Of a DNA stretch of 5,787 nt, positions 1-5,339 are shown one piece after another (position 1 is the stretch's first letter; every line of letters starts with the position of its first letter). The notes under the pieces are model-generated. The model did not search any database. It was not told the origin of the DNA and was given only the letters and a program-made list of their open reading frames with translations. A program made the translations under genes and the position numbers. Source of the stretch: Sulfurimonadaceae bacterium (GTDB lineage: Bacteria > Campylobacterota > Campylobacteria > Campylobacterales > Sulfurimonadaceae); contig JAQUCZ010000034.1 of the NCBI GenBank assembly GCA_028685945.1, forward strand, positions 2,279 to 8,065. The letters are read 5' to 3'.

Positions 1-62
1 AAATAAGATGGAGGTTTCCTTCATTTTATTTTATGAAATAAAATTAAATTAAGGAATATAAG

Positions 63-1943
63 ATGAGTAAAGTAATTGGTATAGATTTAGGAACGACAAA
101 CTCGTGTGTAGCAGTATATGAAGGCGGTGAGGCAAAGATCATCCCTAATAAAGAGGGAAAAAATACGACCCCTTCGGTAGTTGCATTTACCGACAAAGGC
201 GAGGTTTTGGTAGGGGATCCTGCAAAACGTCAAGCAATTACGAACCCGAACAAAACGATCTCTTCTATTAAGAGAATCATGGGTCTTATGATGAACGAAG
301 AGAACGCAAAAGCGGCACACGATAAAGTAACGTACAATATCGTAAACAAAGACGGTATGGCAGCGGTTGACGTAGCAGGAAAAATCTACACGCCGCAAGA
401 GATATCTGCAAAAATCCTTAGCAAACTTAAAGAGGATGCAGAGAGTTACCTAGGGCAAACGGTAACCGACGCGGTTATTACGGTTCCTGCTTATTTCAAC
501 GATGCACAAAGAAAAGCGACGAAAGACGCGGGAACTATCGCAGGTCTGAATGTTCTTCGTATCATCAACGAACCGACGGCTTCTGCGCTTGCATACGGCT
601 TAGAGAGCAAGTCTGACGAGAACGTGCTTGTGTACGACCTCGGGGGCGGAACGTTCGACGTTACGGTATTGGAGATTTCCGACGGAACGTTTGAGGTTCT
701 CTCAACGGACGGAAACGCATTCTTGGGCGGGGACGACTTCGATAACAAAATCGTAGATTTCCTTAACGCAGAGTTTAAATCCTCTCACGGGATCGATCTT
801 AAAAACGACAAAATGGCGTTACAACGTCTAAAAGACGCGGCTGAAAACGCGAAAAAAGAGCTTTCAAGTTCAACGGAAACGGAGATCAACCTACCGTTTA
901 TCACCATGACGGAAGCGGGACCGCAACACTTGGTTATTAAGCTTACCCGTGCGAAATTCGAGGGGATGATCGATTCTTTATTGAAAGAGACTATCAGCCA
1001 CATCGAAACGGCTATGAAAGATGCAAGCCTTAGCAAAGGGGACATCAAAGAGATCATCATGGTCGGCGGTTCTACGCGTGTTCCAAAAGCGCAAGAGATG
1101 GTAAGCGAATATTTCGGCGGCAAAAAACTCAACAAAGGGGTTAACCCTGACGAGGTTGTTGCAGCGGGTGCTGCGATTCAAGGGGGTGTTTTACGCGGTG
1201 ACGTAAAAGACGTTCTTTTACTCGACGTTACGCCTCTTTCACTCGGAATCGAGACACTCGGCGGTGTTGCTACGAAAATCATCGAAAAAGGTACGACGAT
1301 CCCTGTTAAAAAATCGCAAGTGTTCTCTACGGCAGAGGACAACCAGCCTGCGGTGTCTATCAGCGTCGTTCAAGGGGAGCGCGAATTTGCAAAAGACAAC
1401 AAATCTTTAGGTCTTTTTGAACTCGGCGATATCCCTGCGGCTCCAAGAGGGGTACCGCAAATCGAGGTTACGTTTGACATCGACGCAAACGGTATCTTAA
1501 CGGTAAGCGCAAAAGACAAAGGTACGGGCAAAGAGCAAAAAATCACGATCAGCGGAAGTTCGGGACTCAGCGAAGAAGAGATCAACAAAATGGTTCAAGA
1601 CGCAGAAGCACATAAAGCAGACGATATGAAACGCAAAGAGTTGGTTGACCTTAAAAACCAAGCGGATGCGCTTATTGCTCAAACGGAAAAATCTATGAAC
1701 GAGATGGGCGATAAAATCGAAGCGGACGAAAAAGCGAAAATCGAAAGCGCTATCTCCGAGCTTAAAGATACGCTCAAAGACAGCAATGCTACAAAAGAGC
1801 AGATCGAAGCGAAAGTAAAAACATTAACCGAAGCAAGCCACAAAATGGCGGAGCAGATGTATAAACAAGAGCAAGGCGGCAGTGCAGCGGCACAAGACGC
1901 GAAGAAAAAAGACGACGACGTCATCGACGCAGAGATAGAGTAA
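63..1943 (+). CDS. dnaK: Molecular chaperone DnaK (Hsp70)
   Basis: This is the cytosolic ATP-dependent Hsp70 chaperone, which binds exposed hydrophobic peptides and cycles with DnaJ and GrpE. The 626-residue product is complete and of normal bacterial length. The nucleotide-binding domain (about 1-380) carries the three Hsp70 signatures: IDLGTTNS at 7-14, VYDLGGGTFDVTV from 190 and IIMVGGSTRVPKAQ from 331; T197 sits where the autophosphorylated threonine lies in other DnaKs. The interdomain linker DVLLLDVTPLSLG starts at 383. The substrate-binding beta domain and helical lid follow, and a disordered Gln/Ala/Lys/Asp-rich tail ends in DDDVIDAEIE. The ATG is preceded by AAGGA (51-55) with a 7-nt spacer. 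In Campylobacterota dnaK usually follows hrcA-grpE with dnaJ elsewhere; here the downstream gene is convergent, so dnaK ends its transcript. No CIRCE or HrcA site is visible in the 62 bp upstream. Nothing in the gene looks damaged. Confidence 0.99.
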   Translation: MSKVIGIDLGTTNSCVAVYEGGEAKIIPNKEGKNTTPSVVAFTDKGEVLVGDPAKRQAITNPNKTISSIKRIMGLMMNEENAKAAHDKVTYNIVNKDGMAAVDVAGKIYTPQEISAKILSKLKEDAESYLGQTVTDAVITVPAYFNDAQRKATKDAGTIAGLNVLRIINEPTASALAYGLESKSDENVLVYDLGGGTFDVTVLEISDGTFEVLSTDGNAFLGGDDFDNKIVDFLNAEFKSSHGIDLKNDKMALQRLKDAAENAKKELSSSTETEINLPFITMTEAGPQHLVIKLTRAKFEGMIDSLLKETISHIETAMKDASLSKGDIKEIIMVGGSTRVPKAQEMVSEYFGGKKLNKGVNPDEVVAAGAAIQGGVLRGDVKDVLLLDVTPLSLGIETLGGVATKIIEKGTTIPVKKSQVFSTAEDNQPAVSISVVQGEREFAKDNKSLGLFELGDIPAAPRGVPQIEVTFDIDANGILTVSAKDKGTGKEQKITISGSSGLSEEEINKMVQDAEAHKADDMKRKELVDLKNQADALIAQTEKSMNEMGDKIEADEKAKIESAISELKDTLKDSNATKEQIEAKVKTLTEASHKMAEQMYKQEQGGSAAAQDAKKKDDDVIDAEIE

Positions 1944-1956
1944 GACTCTCTGCTCC

Positions 1957-1977
1957 ACATGCCAAGCCTTGGCATGT
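1957..1977 (+). terminator. Hairpin 13 nt past the dnaK stop; weak or atypical terminator
   Basis: ACATGCCAA and TTGGCATGT form a perfect 9-bp stem closed by a GCC loop. The position is right for a dnaK 3' end, but the sequence after it (TTGATTTAC) has only scattered Ts, so it may protect the mRNA 3' end rather than terminate. A better terminator-like hairpin follows at 1997-2050. Confidence 0.4.
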
Positions 1978-1996
1978 TGATTTACACTCTCTTATT

Positions 1997-2050
1997 AACT
2001 GACCTTACGCAGTTTCTTTAAAGAAGAAGTATAAGTGGTCAGTTTTTCTC
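1997..2050 (+). terminator. Probable intrinsic terminator of dnaK (within the MITE-like element)
   Basis: AACTGACC (1997-2004) pairs perfectly with GGTCAGTT (2037-2044). Between them the palindrome TTCTTTAAAGAA (2014-2025) forms the tip of the same imperfect hairpin. The closing stem runs straight into TTTTTCTC, giving a U-tract on the plus strand. The left arm is also the left terminal repeat of the MITE-like element, so this terminator may have arrived with the element. The large internal loop lowers certainty. Confidence 0.5.
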
Positions 2051-2070
2051 CCGTATCCGACAGATACGGG
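2050..2070. repeat. Perfect 8-bp stem-loop
   Basis: CCCGTATC (2050-2057) and GATACGGG (2063-2070) are perfect inverted repeats around a 5-nt loop, CGACA. No T-tract follows on either strand, so it is not a classic terminator. It is the first of three tightly packed hairpins inside the MITE-like element. Confidence 0.6.
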
Positions 2071-2087
2071 TAGCTTTAGGGGGTTGT

Positions 2088-2103
2088 AGGGACATCTGTC
2101 CCT
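2088..2103. repeat. Short GC-rich stem-loop
   Basis: AGGGACA (2088-2094) and TGTCCCT (2097-2103) are perfect inverted repeats separated by only TC. As a hairpin the innermost pairs would open to make a larger loop. A G-rich stretch (TTTAGGGGGTTGT, 2075-2087) precedes it. Confidence 0.5.
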
Positions 2104-2105
2104 GC

Positions 2106-2132
2106 CACTTTATGGGCTTTGCTCATAAAGTG
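2106..2132. repeat. 12-bp stem-loop
   Basis: CACTTTATGGGC (2106-2117) pairs with GCTCATAAAGTG (2121-2132) through 12 positions with a single G-T wobble and a TTT loop. It is the strongest hairpin in the intergenic region and directly abuts the right terminal inverted repeat. It lies 15 bp past the stop of the minus-strand HD-GYP gene, so it could shield that mRNA's 3' end, but no U-tract follows it in that direction. Confidence 0.6.
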
Positions 2133-2146
2133 CGTAACATCAGTTA

Positions 2147-3262
2147 TTAAGAAACTTTCTCTTTTTGTTTTTTACGAAAGAAAAGATCGAAAAATCCCTC
2201 TTTTAAACTTATCTTTTCCTCTTGCGGCGTTTTTGTCGCACGCTCTTTTTCAAGGTCGATGTTGTAAATTTTCATAAACGTATCGATGTTGGCAAAAAAG
2301 AGGTCGATCAATCGGGGGTCAAACTGTTTGCCGCGCATCTGTCGGAGGTACTCTAAAACGTCGATGATCGACCATCTTTTTTTATACGATCTGGCATGTA
2401 AAAGGGCGTCGAAAACATCGGCTATTGCGACGATTCTGGCGTAGATATGGATATCGTTTTCTTTAAGCCCTCTGGGATACCCCGTTCCGTCGTATTTTTC
2501 ATGGTGCTCCAAACATATGGTTCGTGCCGCTTGGAAGAGGGGAAGTTCCGAATTTTTAAGCATATTTGCACCTATGGTCGTGTGCTTTTTGATCGTATCA
2601 AACTCTTTGTCGGTAAGCTTCTCCTCTTTGTGCAAAATGCGGTTATCCACCCCGAGTTTGCCGACGTCGTGCAAAGAAGAAGCATCTTTGATAAGGCGCG
2701 CTTCCTCTTCGCTTAGACCGTAAAGAAGTGCTAGAGAATAACAAAATTTCGATACCCGTTTGACGTGGAGGTGGGTTTCTATGGAGTGCCCCTCCGCAAT
2801 CCCCCCTAGCATGTAGGTGAGTTGGATTTGGGTGTTTTGTATCTGGCGCGTTTTTTCTTGGATCTTTTCTTCGAGGGTGCGTTCATACTCTTTGATTTTC
2901 AGATGGGTGGTGATGCGTGAAAGCAGCTCTTTGGGGTAAAGAGGTTTTTTTATATAGTCCACACCTCCGACCTTAAAAGCATGTTCGAGTGTTTTTTGGG
3001 TTTGGTCGGCGGTGAGAAAAATAACCGGCACGGCATGTGTCTTGGCATCGGCTTTTAAAAACCTGCACACCTCAAGTCCGCTCATTTCGGGCATAGAAAC
3101 ATCAAGCAAAATCAGATCGTAATCGACTTGCGAAGCCATACGAAGCGCATCCCTTCCGTTTTGGGAAGTGTGGGCAGTGTAACCGGCTTGTTTTAAAACA
3201 CTTGAGACGATCTTGATATTTTCTAGGACATCGTCTACGACAAGGATAGTATAGTTTTGCAT
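2147..3262 (-). CDS. Response regulator with REC and HD-GYP domains (c-di-GMP phosphodiesterase)
   Basis: This 371-residue cytoplasmic two-component output protein is predicted to hydrolyse c-di-GMP when phosphorylated. The REC domain (about 3-122) has the acidic pair D10/D11, phosphoacceptor D54 in LILLDVSMPEMSG, T84 and K106-P107. A helical, probably coiled-coil linker (about 122-150) leads to the HD-GYP domain (about 150-335). Its signature residues are present: E162, H166, HD at 198-199 (HDVGK), H227, HH at 253-254, GYP at 261-263 in HHEKYDGTGYPRGL, and D282. Their spacing fits the family members with a three-metal iron site, so activity is expected. The tail (351-371) has Phe-rich then Lys/Arg-rich residues. 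The ATG is preceded by a GGGGG stretch (3266-3270). The gene starts 15 bp after the NosL-like gene and is probably co-transcribed with it. No cognate histidine kinase is visible. Confidence 0.96.
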   Translation of the reverse strand: MQNYTILVVDDVLENIKIVSSVLKQAGYTAHTSQNGRDALRMASQVDYDLILLDVSMPEMSGLEVCRFLKADAKTHAVPVIFLTADQTQKTLEHAFKVGGVDYIKKPLYPKELLSRITTHLKIKEYERTLEEKIQEKTRQIQNTQIQLTYMLGGIAEGHSIETHLHVKRVSKFCYSLALLYGLSEEEARLIKDASSLHDVGKLGVDNRILHKEEKLTDKEFDTIKKHTTIGANMLKNSELPLFQAARTICLEHHEKYDGTGYPRGLKENDIHIYARIVAIADVFDALLHARSYKKRWSIIDVLEYLRQMRGKQFDPRLIDLFFANIDTFMKIYNIDLEKERATKTPQEEKISLKEGFFDLFFRKKQKEKVS

Positions 3263-3277
3263 GTTCCCCCGTTTTGG

Positions 3278-3796
3278 TTATTTGTAATATTTAAAATCTT
3301 CTTTTGCTTTTAAAAGCGCGTGGTTAAAGTCCATCAATTCGCCGCCGTAGAGCGCTTGAAATTTTTTGGCTTCCTCAAGGCTGCTAAAGGCATACTTGCT
3401 CACTTTGCTCATGGTACCGCGCATTTTGCTCCCTACGACGTAATAGGCATCGACGACGGAGATCAGTTTAAGCGTCGTTACATCGACGACGCGGGGGTTT
3501 TTAAGCGTAACGCCTTCCCCTAGATGATCCTCCAAACAGTGGATAGAGCAGTACTGGTAGTGTTTTGTTTCATGTTCTGCCGCATGGGAGGTTTTGTAAT
3601 ACTTGACCAAATCCATGCCGCAACGTGCGCAATAGCGCTTCTCTTTGCCTACTTGCACCAACACGGCATCTTTTTCATTGACGCTTTGGAAAAGTTTTGG
3701 AAGCTCCCGATGGCTTTTTGTTTCCTCTTGAGGTTGCGTACTTTGCGTACACCCGCTTATAAGAAAAGCTGCTAAAACGATACTTAAAAATTTCAT
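3278..3796 (-). CDS. NosL-family copper-binding lipoprotein
   Basis: This 172-residue predicted lipoprotein belongs to the NosL family, whose founder delivers Cu(I) to nitrous oxide reductase (NosZ). The signal peptide MKFLSIVLAAFLISGC ends in a lipobox (ISGC) with lipidated C16, placing the protein in the periplasm on a membrane. The mature part has the family motif CARCGM (C56, C59, M61), a second pair in YCSIHC (C83, C87), and extra candidate ligands H71, H75, H79 and H86. The segment GSKMRGTMSKVSKYAF (from 122) with M125 and M129, followed by an FSSLEEAKKF helix, matches the NosL C-terminal half. No nosZ, nosD, nosF or nosY lies nearby, so its client could be another cupro-enzyme or general copper handling; orthology to nosL is therefore not claimed. 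The ATG follows a purine-rich AGAGAGA. It leads an operon with the HD-GYP gene. Confidence 0.88.
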   Translation of the reverse strand: MKFLSIVLAAFLISGCTQSTQPQEETKSHRELPKLFQSVNEKDAVLVQVGKEKRYCARCGMDLVKYYKTSHAAEHETKHYQYCSIHCLEDHLGEGVTLKNPRVVDVTTLKLISVVDAYYVVGSKMRGTMSKVSKYAFSSLEEAKKFQALYGGELMDFNHALLKAKEDFKYYK

Positions 3797-3822
3797 TCTC
3801 TCTACCCGATTTTTTTACTGCA

Positions 3823-3828
3823 ATTTTA
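3823..3828 (-). promoter_or_regulatory. Candidate -10 box of the nosL-like/HD-GYP operon
   Basis: On the minus strand TAAAAT lies 26 nt upstream of the NosL-like ATG, leaving a short 5' leader of about 20 nt. No -35 box is evident, which is common in Campylobacterota. The spacer is so A/T-rich that other -10-like hexamers exist (for example TATACT at 3858-3863 on the same strand). Confidence 0.3.
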
Positions 3829-3837
3829 ACACGTCGC

Positions 3838-3861
3838 TACTATGTTTTTTCTAAAATAGTA
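3838..3861. promoter_or_regulatory. Inverted repeat in divergent promoter region (possible operator)
   Basis: TACTAT (3838-3843) and ATAGTA (3856-3861) form a perfect 6-bp inverted repeat with a 12-bp spacer, a centre spacing of 18 bp. It lies about -20 to -45 from the presumed start site of the nosL-like operon and farther upstream of the scsD-like promoter. That suits a dimeric regulator, but six A/T-rich bases can pair by chance. The regulator, if any, is unknown. Confidence 0.3.
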
Positions 3862-3903
3862 TAAGTTTTTTTTAATTTGTGTTTATGATTTTTTCTCTTT
3901 GGG

Positions 3904-3909
3904 TACAAT
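3904..3909 (+). promoter_or_regulatory. Candidate -10 box of the scsD-like gene
   Basis: TACAAT, preceded by GGG and by T-rich tracts at 3844-3850, 3867-3873 and 3887-3900, lies 31 nt upstream of the ATG at 3941. The T-rich periodic upstream region without a clear -35 fits the usual Campylobacterota housekeeping promoter. This placement also argues against the upstream in-frame TTG at 3899 as the start codon. Confidence 0.5.
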
Positions 3910-3940
3910 CTCCCACAAAAATACCCTCAAAGAAAAACAA

Positions 3941-4438
3941 ATGAAAAAAAAACTTCAATACTATGCAAAAGAGATACTTCTCTTTTGTCTCGTGATGTTT
4001 GTTGCGGCAAATGCCATCAGCTACTACAGAAGCAGCGATCTTAACCGAGGAAAGCTTGAAAAAGAAGAGTTTACCCTCCTTTGGAACGAACCTTATACGC
4101 TTAAAAAAAATCGCTCCGTGATGCTCCATTTTTGGGCAACTTGGTGCCCTGTTTGTACGCTCGAAGCCCCCAATATCGAGAGCCTTTCAAAAGAGTATGA
4201 AGTGATTACGATAGCAGTACGTTCGGGAACCGATCAAAAACTCAAACAATTTTTACAAAAAGAGGGGTATGGCATGCATACGGTGAACGATTTTAAAGGA
4301 GAGTTGGCAAAAGAGTTCGGTGTTGCCGTATATCCAAGTACGTTTATCTACGATAAAAACGGCAAACTTATTTTTAGCGAGGTGGGCTACACCTCTGCCC
4401 TAGGGCTGAGGCTGCGGATGTGGTGGGCTAGTTTTTAA
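3941..4438 (+). CDS. ScsD/TlpA-like membrane-anchored protein disulfide oxidoreductase
   Basis: This 165-residue thioredoxin-fold protein is tethered to the inner membrane and faces the periplasm. It has a short basic N-terminus, one membrane segment (about 11-29), the active site WATWCPVC with C69 and C72, and the cis-proline loop VYPS with P132. The C-terminal ending GYTSALGLRLRMWWAS closely resembles what I recall of ScsD from the suppressor-of-copper-sensitivity locus, and IAVRSG plus VNDFKG also fit that family. ScsD-type proteins act as periplasmic thiol-disulfide reductases fed by a DsbD/ScsB-type partner; no such partner is in the window. I chose ATG 3941 over an in-frame TTG at 3899 because the upstream start would place a likely -10 box inside the gene and put a polar stretch ahead of the membrane segment. 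The gene is divergent from the NosL-like gene and overlaps the sodium channel gene tail to tail by 11 bp. Confidence 0.9.
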   Translation: MKKKLQYYAKEILLFCLVMFVAANAISYYRSSDLNRGKLEKEEFTLLWNEPYTLKKNRSVMLHFWATWCPVCTLEAPNIESLSKEYEVITIAVRSGTDQKLKQFLQKEGYGMHTVNDFKGELAKEFGVAVYPSTFIYDKNGKLIFSEVGYTSALGLRLRMWWASF

Positions 4439-5231
4439 CCTTTTGCAAAAGCAGTGCTTTAAGCTCTTGAATTTCGGAACGAAGCTGCGCTATCTCCGAG
4501 GCGGTGTTGTCGTTGGCATGTTGCACCTCTTCGATAATATGCTCCTCCTCTTTGGTGTTAATAATATTCATGGCATCGACTACCACGGCCACGATAAGAT
4601 TGACCATAATGAACGTAACCACGAAGATGAACGGGACGAAAAACGTCCATGCCATAGGGTGTACTTCCATGATCGGGCGTACGATCCCCATAGACCATGA
4701 TTCAAGCGTCATAATCTGAAAAAGGGTATAAAAACTCTCTCCCAAAGTGCCGAACCACTCGGGGTGGGTTGCTCCGTAGAGGTTGGTCGCCATAATGGCG
4801 AAGATATAAAAAAAGAGACTCATAAGTGCGGCAATGGATGCCATTCCGGGGATCGTGCTAAGGAGTGCCGTGACTATTTTGCGCATCTGCGGTACCACCG
4901 TTACAAGTCTAAAGAGCCTAAAGACGCGTAGAATACGTAAAATCTCAAACCCTGCACTCGAAGGTACGAGAGAGATGGCGACAATGCTAAAATCAAAAAT
5001 GCTCCACGGGTCTTTAAAAAACGCGCTCTTGTGTGCATAGATGCGTAAAAGAACTTCGATCGTAAAAACGGTGATCACGAAGATGTCAAAAAAGTGTAAG
5101 AGGTTGCCGAACGACGCCGTTACATCTTTGAAAGTTTCGAGCCCCATAGTGATACCGTTGAGGATAATAAGTGCGGTAATGAAGTTTTTAAAACTTTTGC
5201 ACTCGACTAAATCGTAGATTTTTTGATCCAT
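4428..5231 (-). CDS. NavAb-like bacterial voltage-gated sodium channel
   Basis: This 267-residue inner-membrane protein forms homotetrameric, depolarisation-opened Na+ channels. It has the single-domain six-helix layout. The S1-S3 countercharges N25, E32, D49, E59 and D80 are present with R63; the S4 sensor has arginines every third residue (R99, R102, R105, R108); the S4-S5 linker is PQMRKIVTALLSTIPGM. The pore filter TLESWSM at 175-181, with E177, is the sodium-selective signature. S6 contains T206, M209, N211 and D219. The C-terminal helix (about 225-265) ends in a heptad-like stretch (IAQLRSEIQELKALLLQK) expected to form the four-helix coiled coil. Length and numbering match NavAb of Arcobacter butzleri as I remember it, without gaps. 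AAGAGG lies 6 nt before the ATG. The gene stands alone, with an upstream terminator separating it from the molybdoenzyme gene. Its cellular role in this phylum, perhaps motility or Na+ homeostasis, is unknown. Confidence 0.97.
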   Translation of the reverse strand: MDQKIYDLVECKSFKNFITALIILNGITMGLETFKDVTASFGNLLHFFDIFVITVFTIEVLLRIYAHKSAFFKDPWSIFDFSIVAISLVPSSAGFEILRILRVFRLFRLVTVVPQMRKIVTALLSTIPGMASIAALMSLFFYIFAIMATNLYGATHPEWFGTLGESFYTLFQIMTLESWSMGIVRPIMEVHPMAWTFFVPFIFVVTFIMVNLIVAVVVDAMNIINTKEEEHIIEEVQHANDNTASEIAQLRSEIQELKALLLQKVKN

Positions 5232-5266
5232 ACAAACCTCTTTATGAAGGGAATTTTAGATGCGTA

Positions 5267-5272
5267 ATTGTA
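5267..5272 (-). promoter_or_regulatory. Candidate -10 box of the sodium channel gene
   Basis: On the minus strand TACAAT lies 35 nt upstream of the channel ATG, downstream of the neighbouring gene's terminator, with a T-rich stretch (CCTTTTTATTAA) further upstream and no obvious -35. A second weak candidate is TAAAAT at 5253-5258. Confidence 0.4.
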
Positions 5273-5300
5273 ACGAGGGATGATTAATAAAAAGGTTTAG

Positions 5301-5332
5301 AAAAAGGGGCGAGAGTGCCAAAGGGCACCCTC
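5301..5332 (-). terminator. Intrinsic terminator of the molybdoenzyme gene
   Basis: On the minus strand GAGGGTGCC pairs with GGCACTCTC in a 9-bp stem (one G-T wobble) with a CTTT loop, starting 7 nt after the stop codon. It is followed by GCCCC and a run of five Ts (5305-5301). The short gap between stem and T-run makes it somewhat less than ideal. It would insulate the channel gene from the upstream operon. Confidence 0.7.
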
Positions 5333-5339
5333 AAAGAAG

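Larger units (their letters stand above)
1991..2151. mobile_element. MITE-like non-coding element with terminal inverted repeats
   Basis: The left end (1991-2011) and the reverse complement of the right end (2131-2151) match at 18 of 21 positions, sharing the cores TAACTGA and TTACGCA. If the mobile unit is the inner 147 bp (1998-2144, ACTGA...TCAGT), it is flanked by TA on both sides (1996-1997 and 2145-2146), as expected for a TA duplication by IS630/Tc1-mariner-type transposition. The interior has no ORF of note and contains several hairpins, typical of small non-autonomous elements or REP-like modules. The unit lies just beyond the stop codon of the convergent HD-GYP gene. The inverted repeats are seen directly; mobility is inferred, and no transposase is present in the window. 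Confidence 0.5.

Noticed and set aside
1..6. AAATAA at the left edge as the last codon and stop of grpE.
   Set aside because: A lysine-stop ending and the grpE-dnaK order would fit, but two codons cannot identify a gene.
23..44. ATTTTATT / AATAAAAT 8-bp inverted repeat upstream of dnaK.
   Set aside because: It is entirely A/T in an A/T-rich leader, so it is weak as an RNA hairpin and likely by chance. It does not resemble CIRCE, which has a conserved GC-containing 9-bp arm.
785..1135. Minus-strand ORFs of up to about 116 codons antisense to dnaK.
   Set aside because: They follow from dnaK codon bias, encode no recognisable domain and lack ribosome binding sites.
3899..3940. In-frame TTG start adding 14 residues to the ScsD-like protein.
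   Set aside because: The extension is polar, lies before a normal basic N-terminus plus membrane segment, and covers the TACAAT promoter-like box.
4392..4411. CCTC-T-GCCC-TA-GGGC-T-GAGG hairpin as a terminator for either convergent gene.
   Set aside because: It lies inside scsD-like coding sequence, has a T-T mismatch and a 2-nt loop, and no T-tract directly follows on either strand.
4381..4430. Direct repeat GGTGGGCTA at 4381-4389 and 4422-4430.
   Set aside because: The copies are in different reading frames of the scsD-like gene, are short and have no associated structure; probably coincidence.
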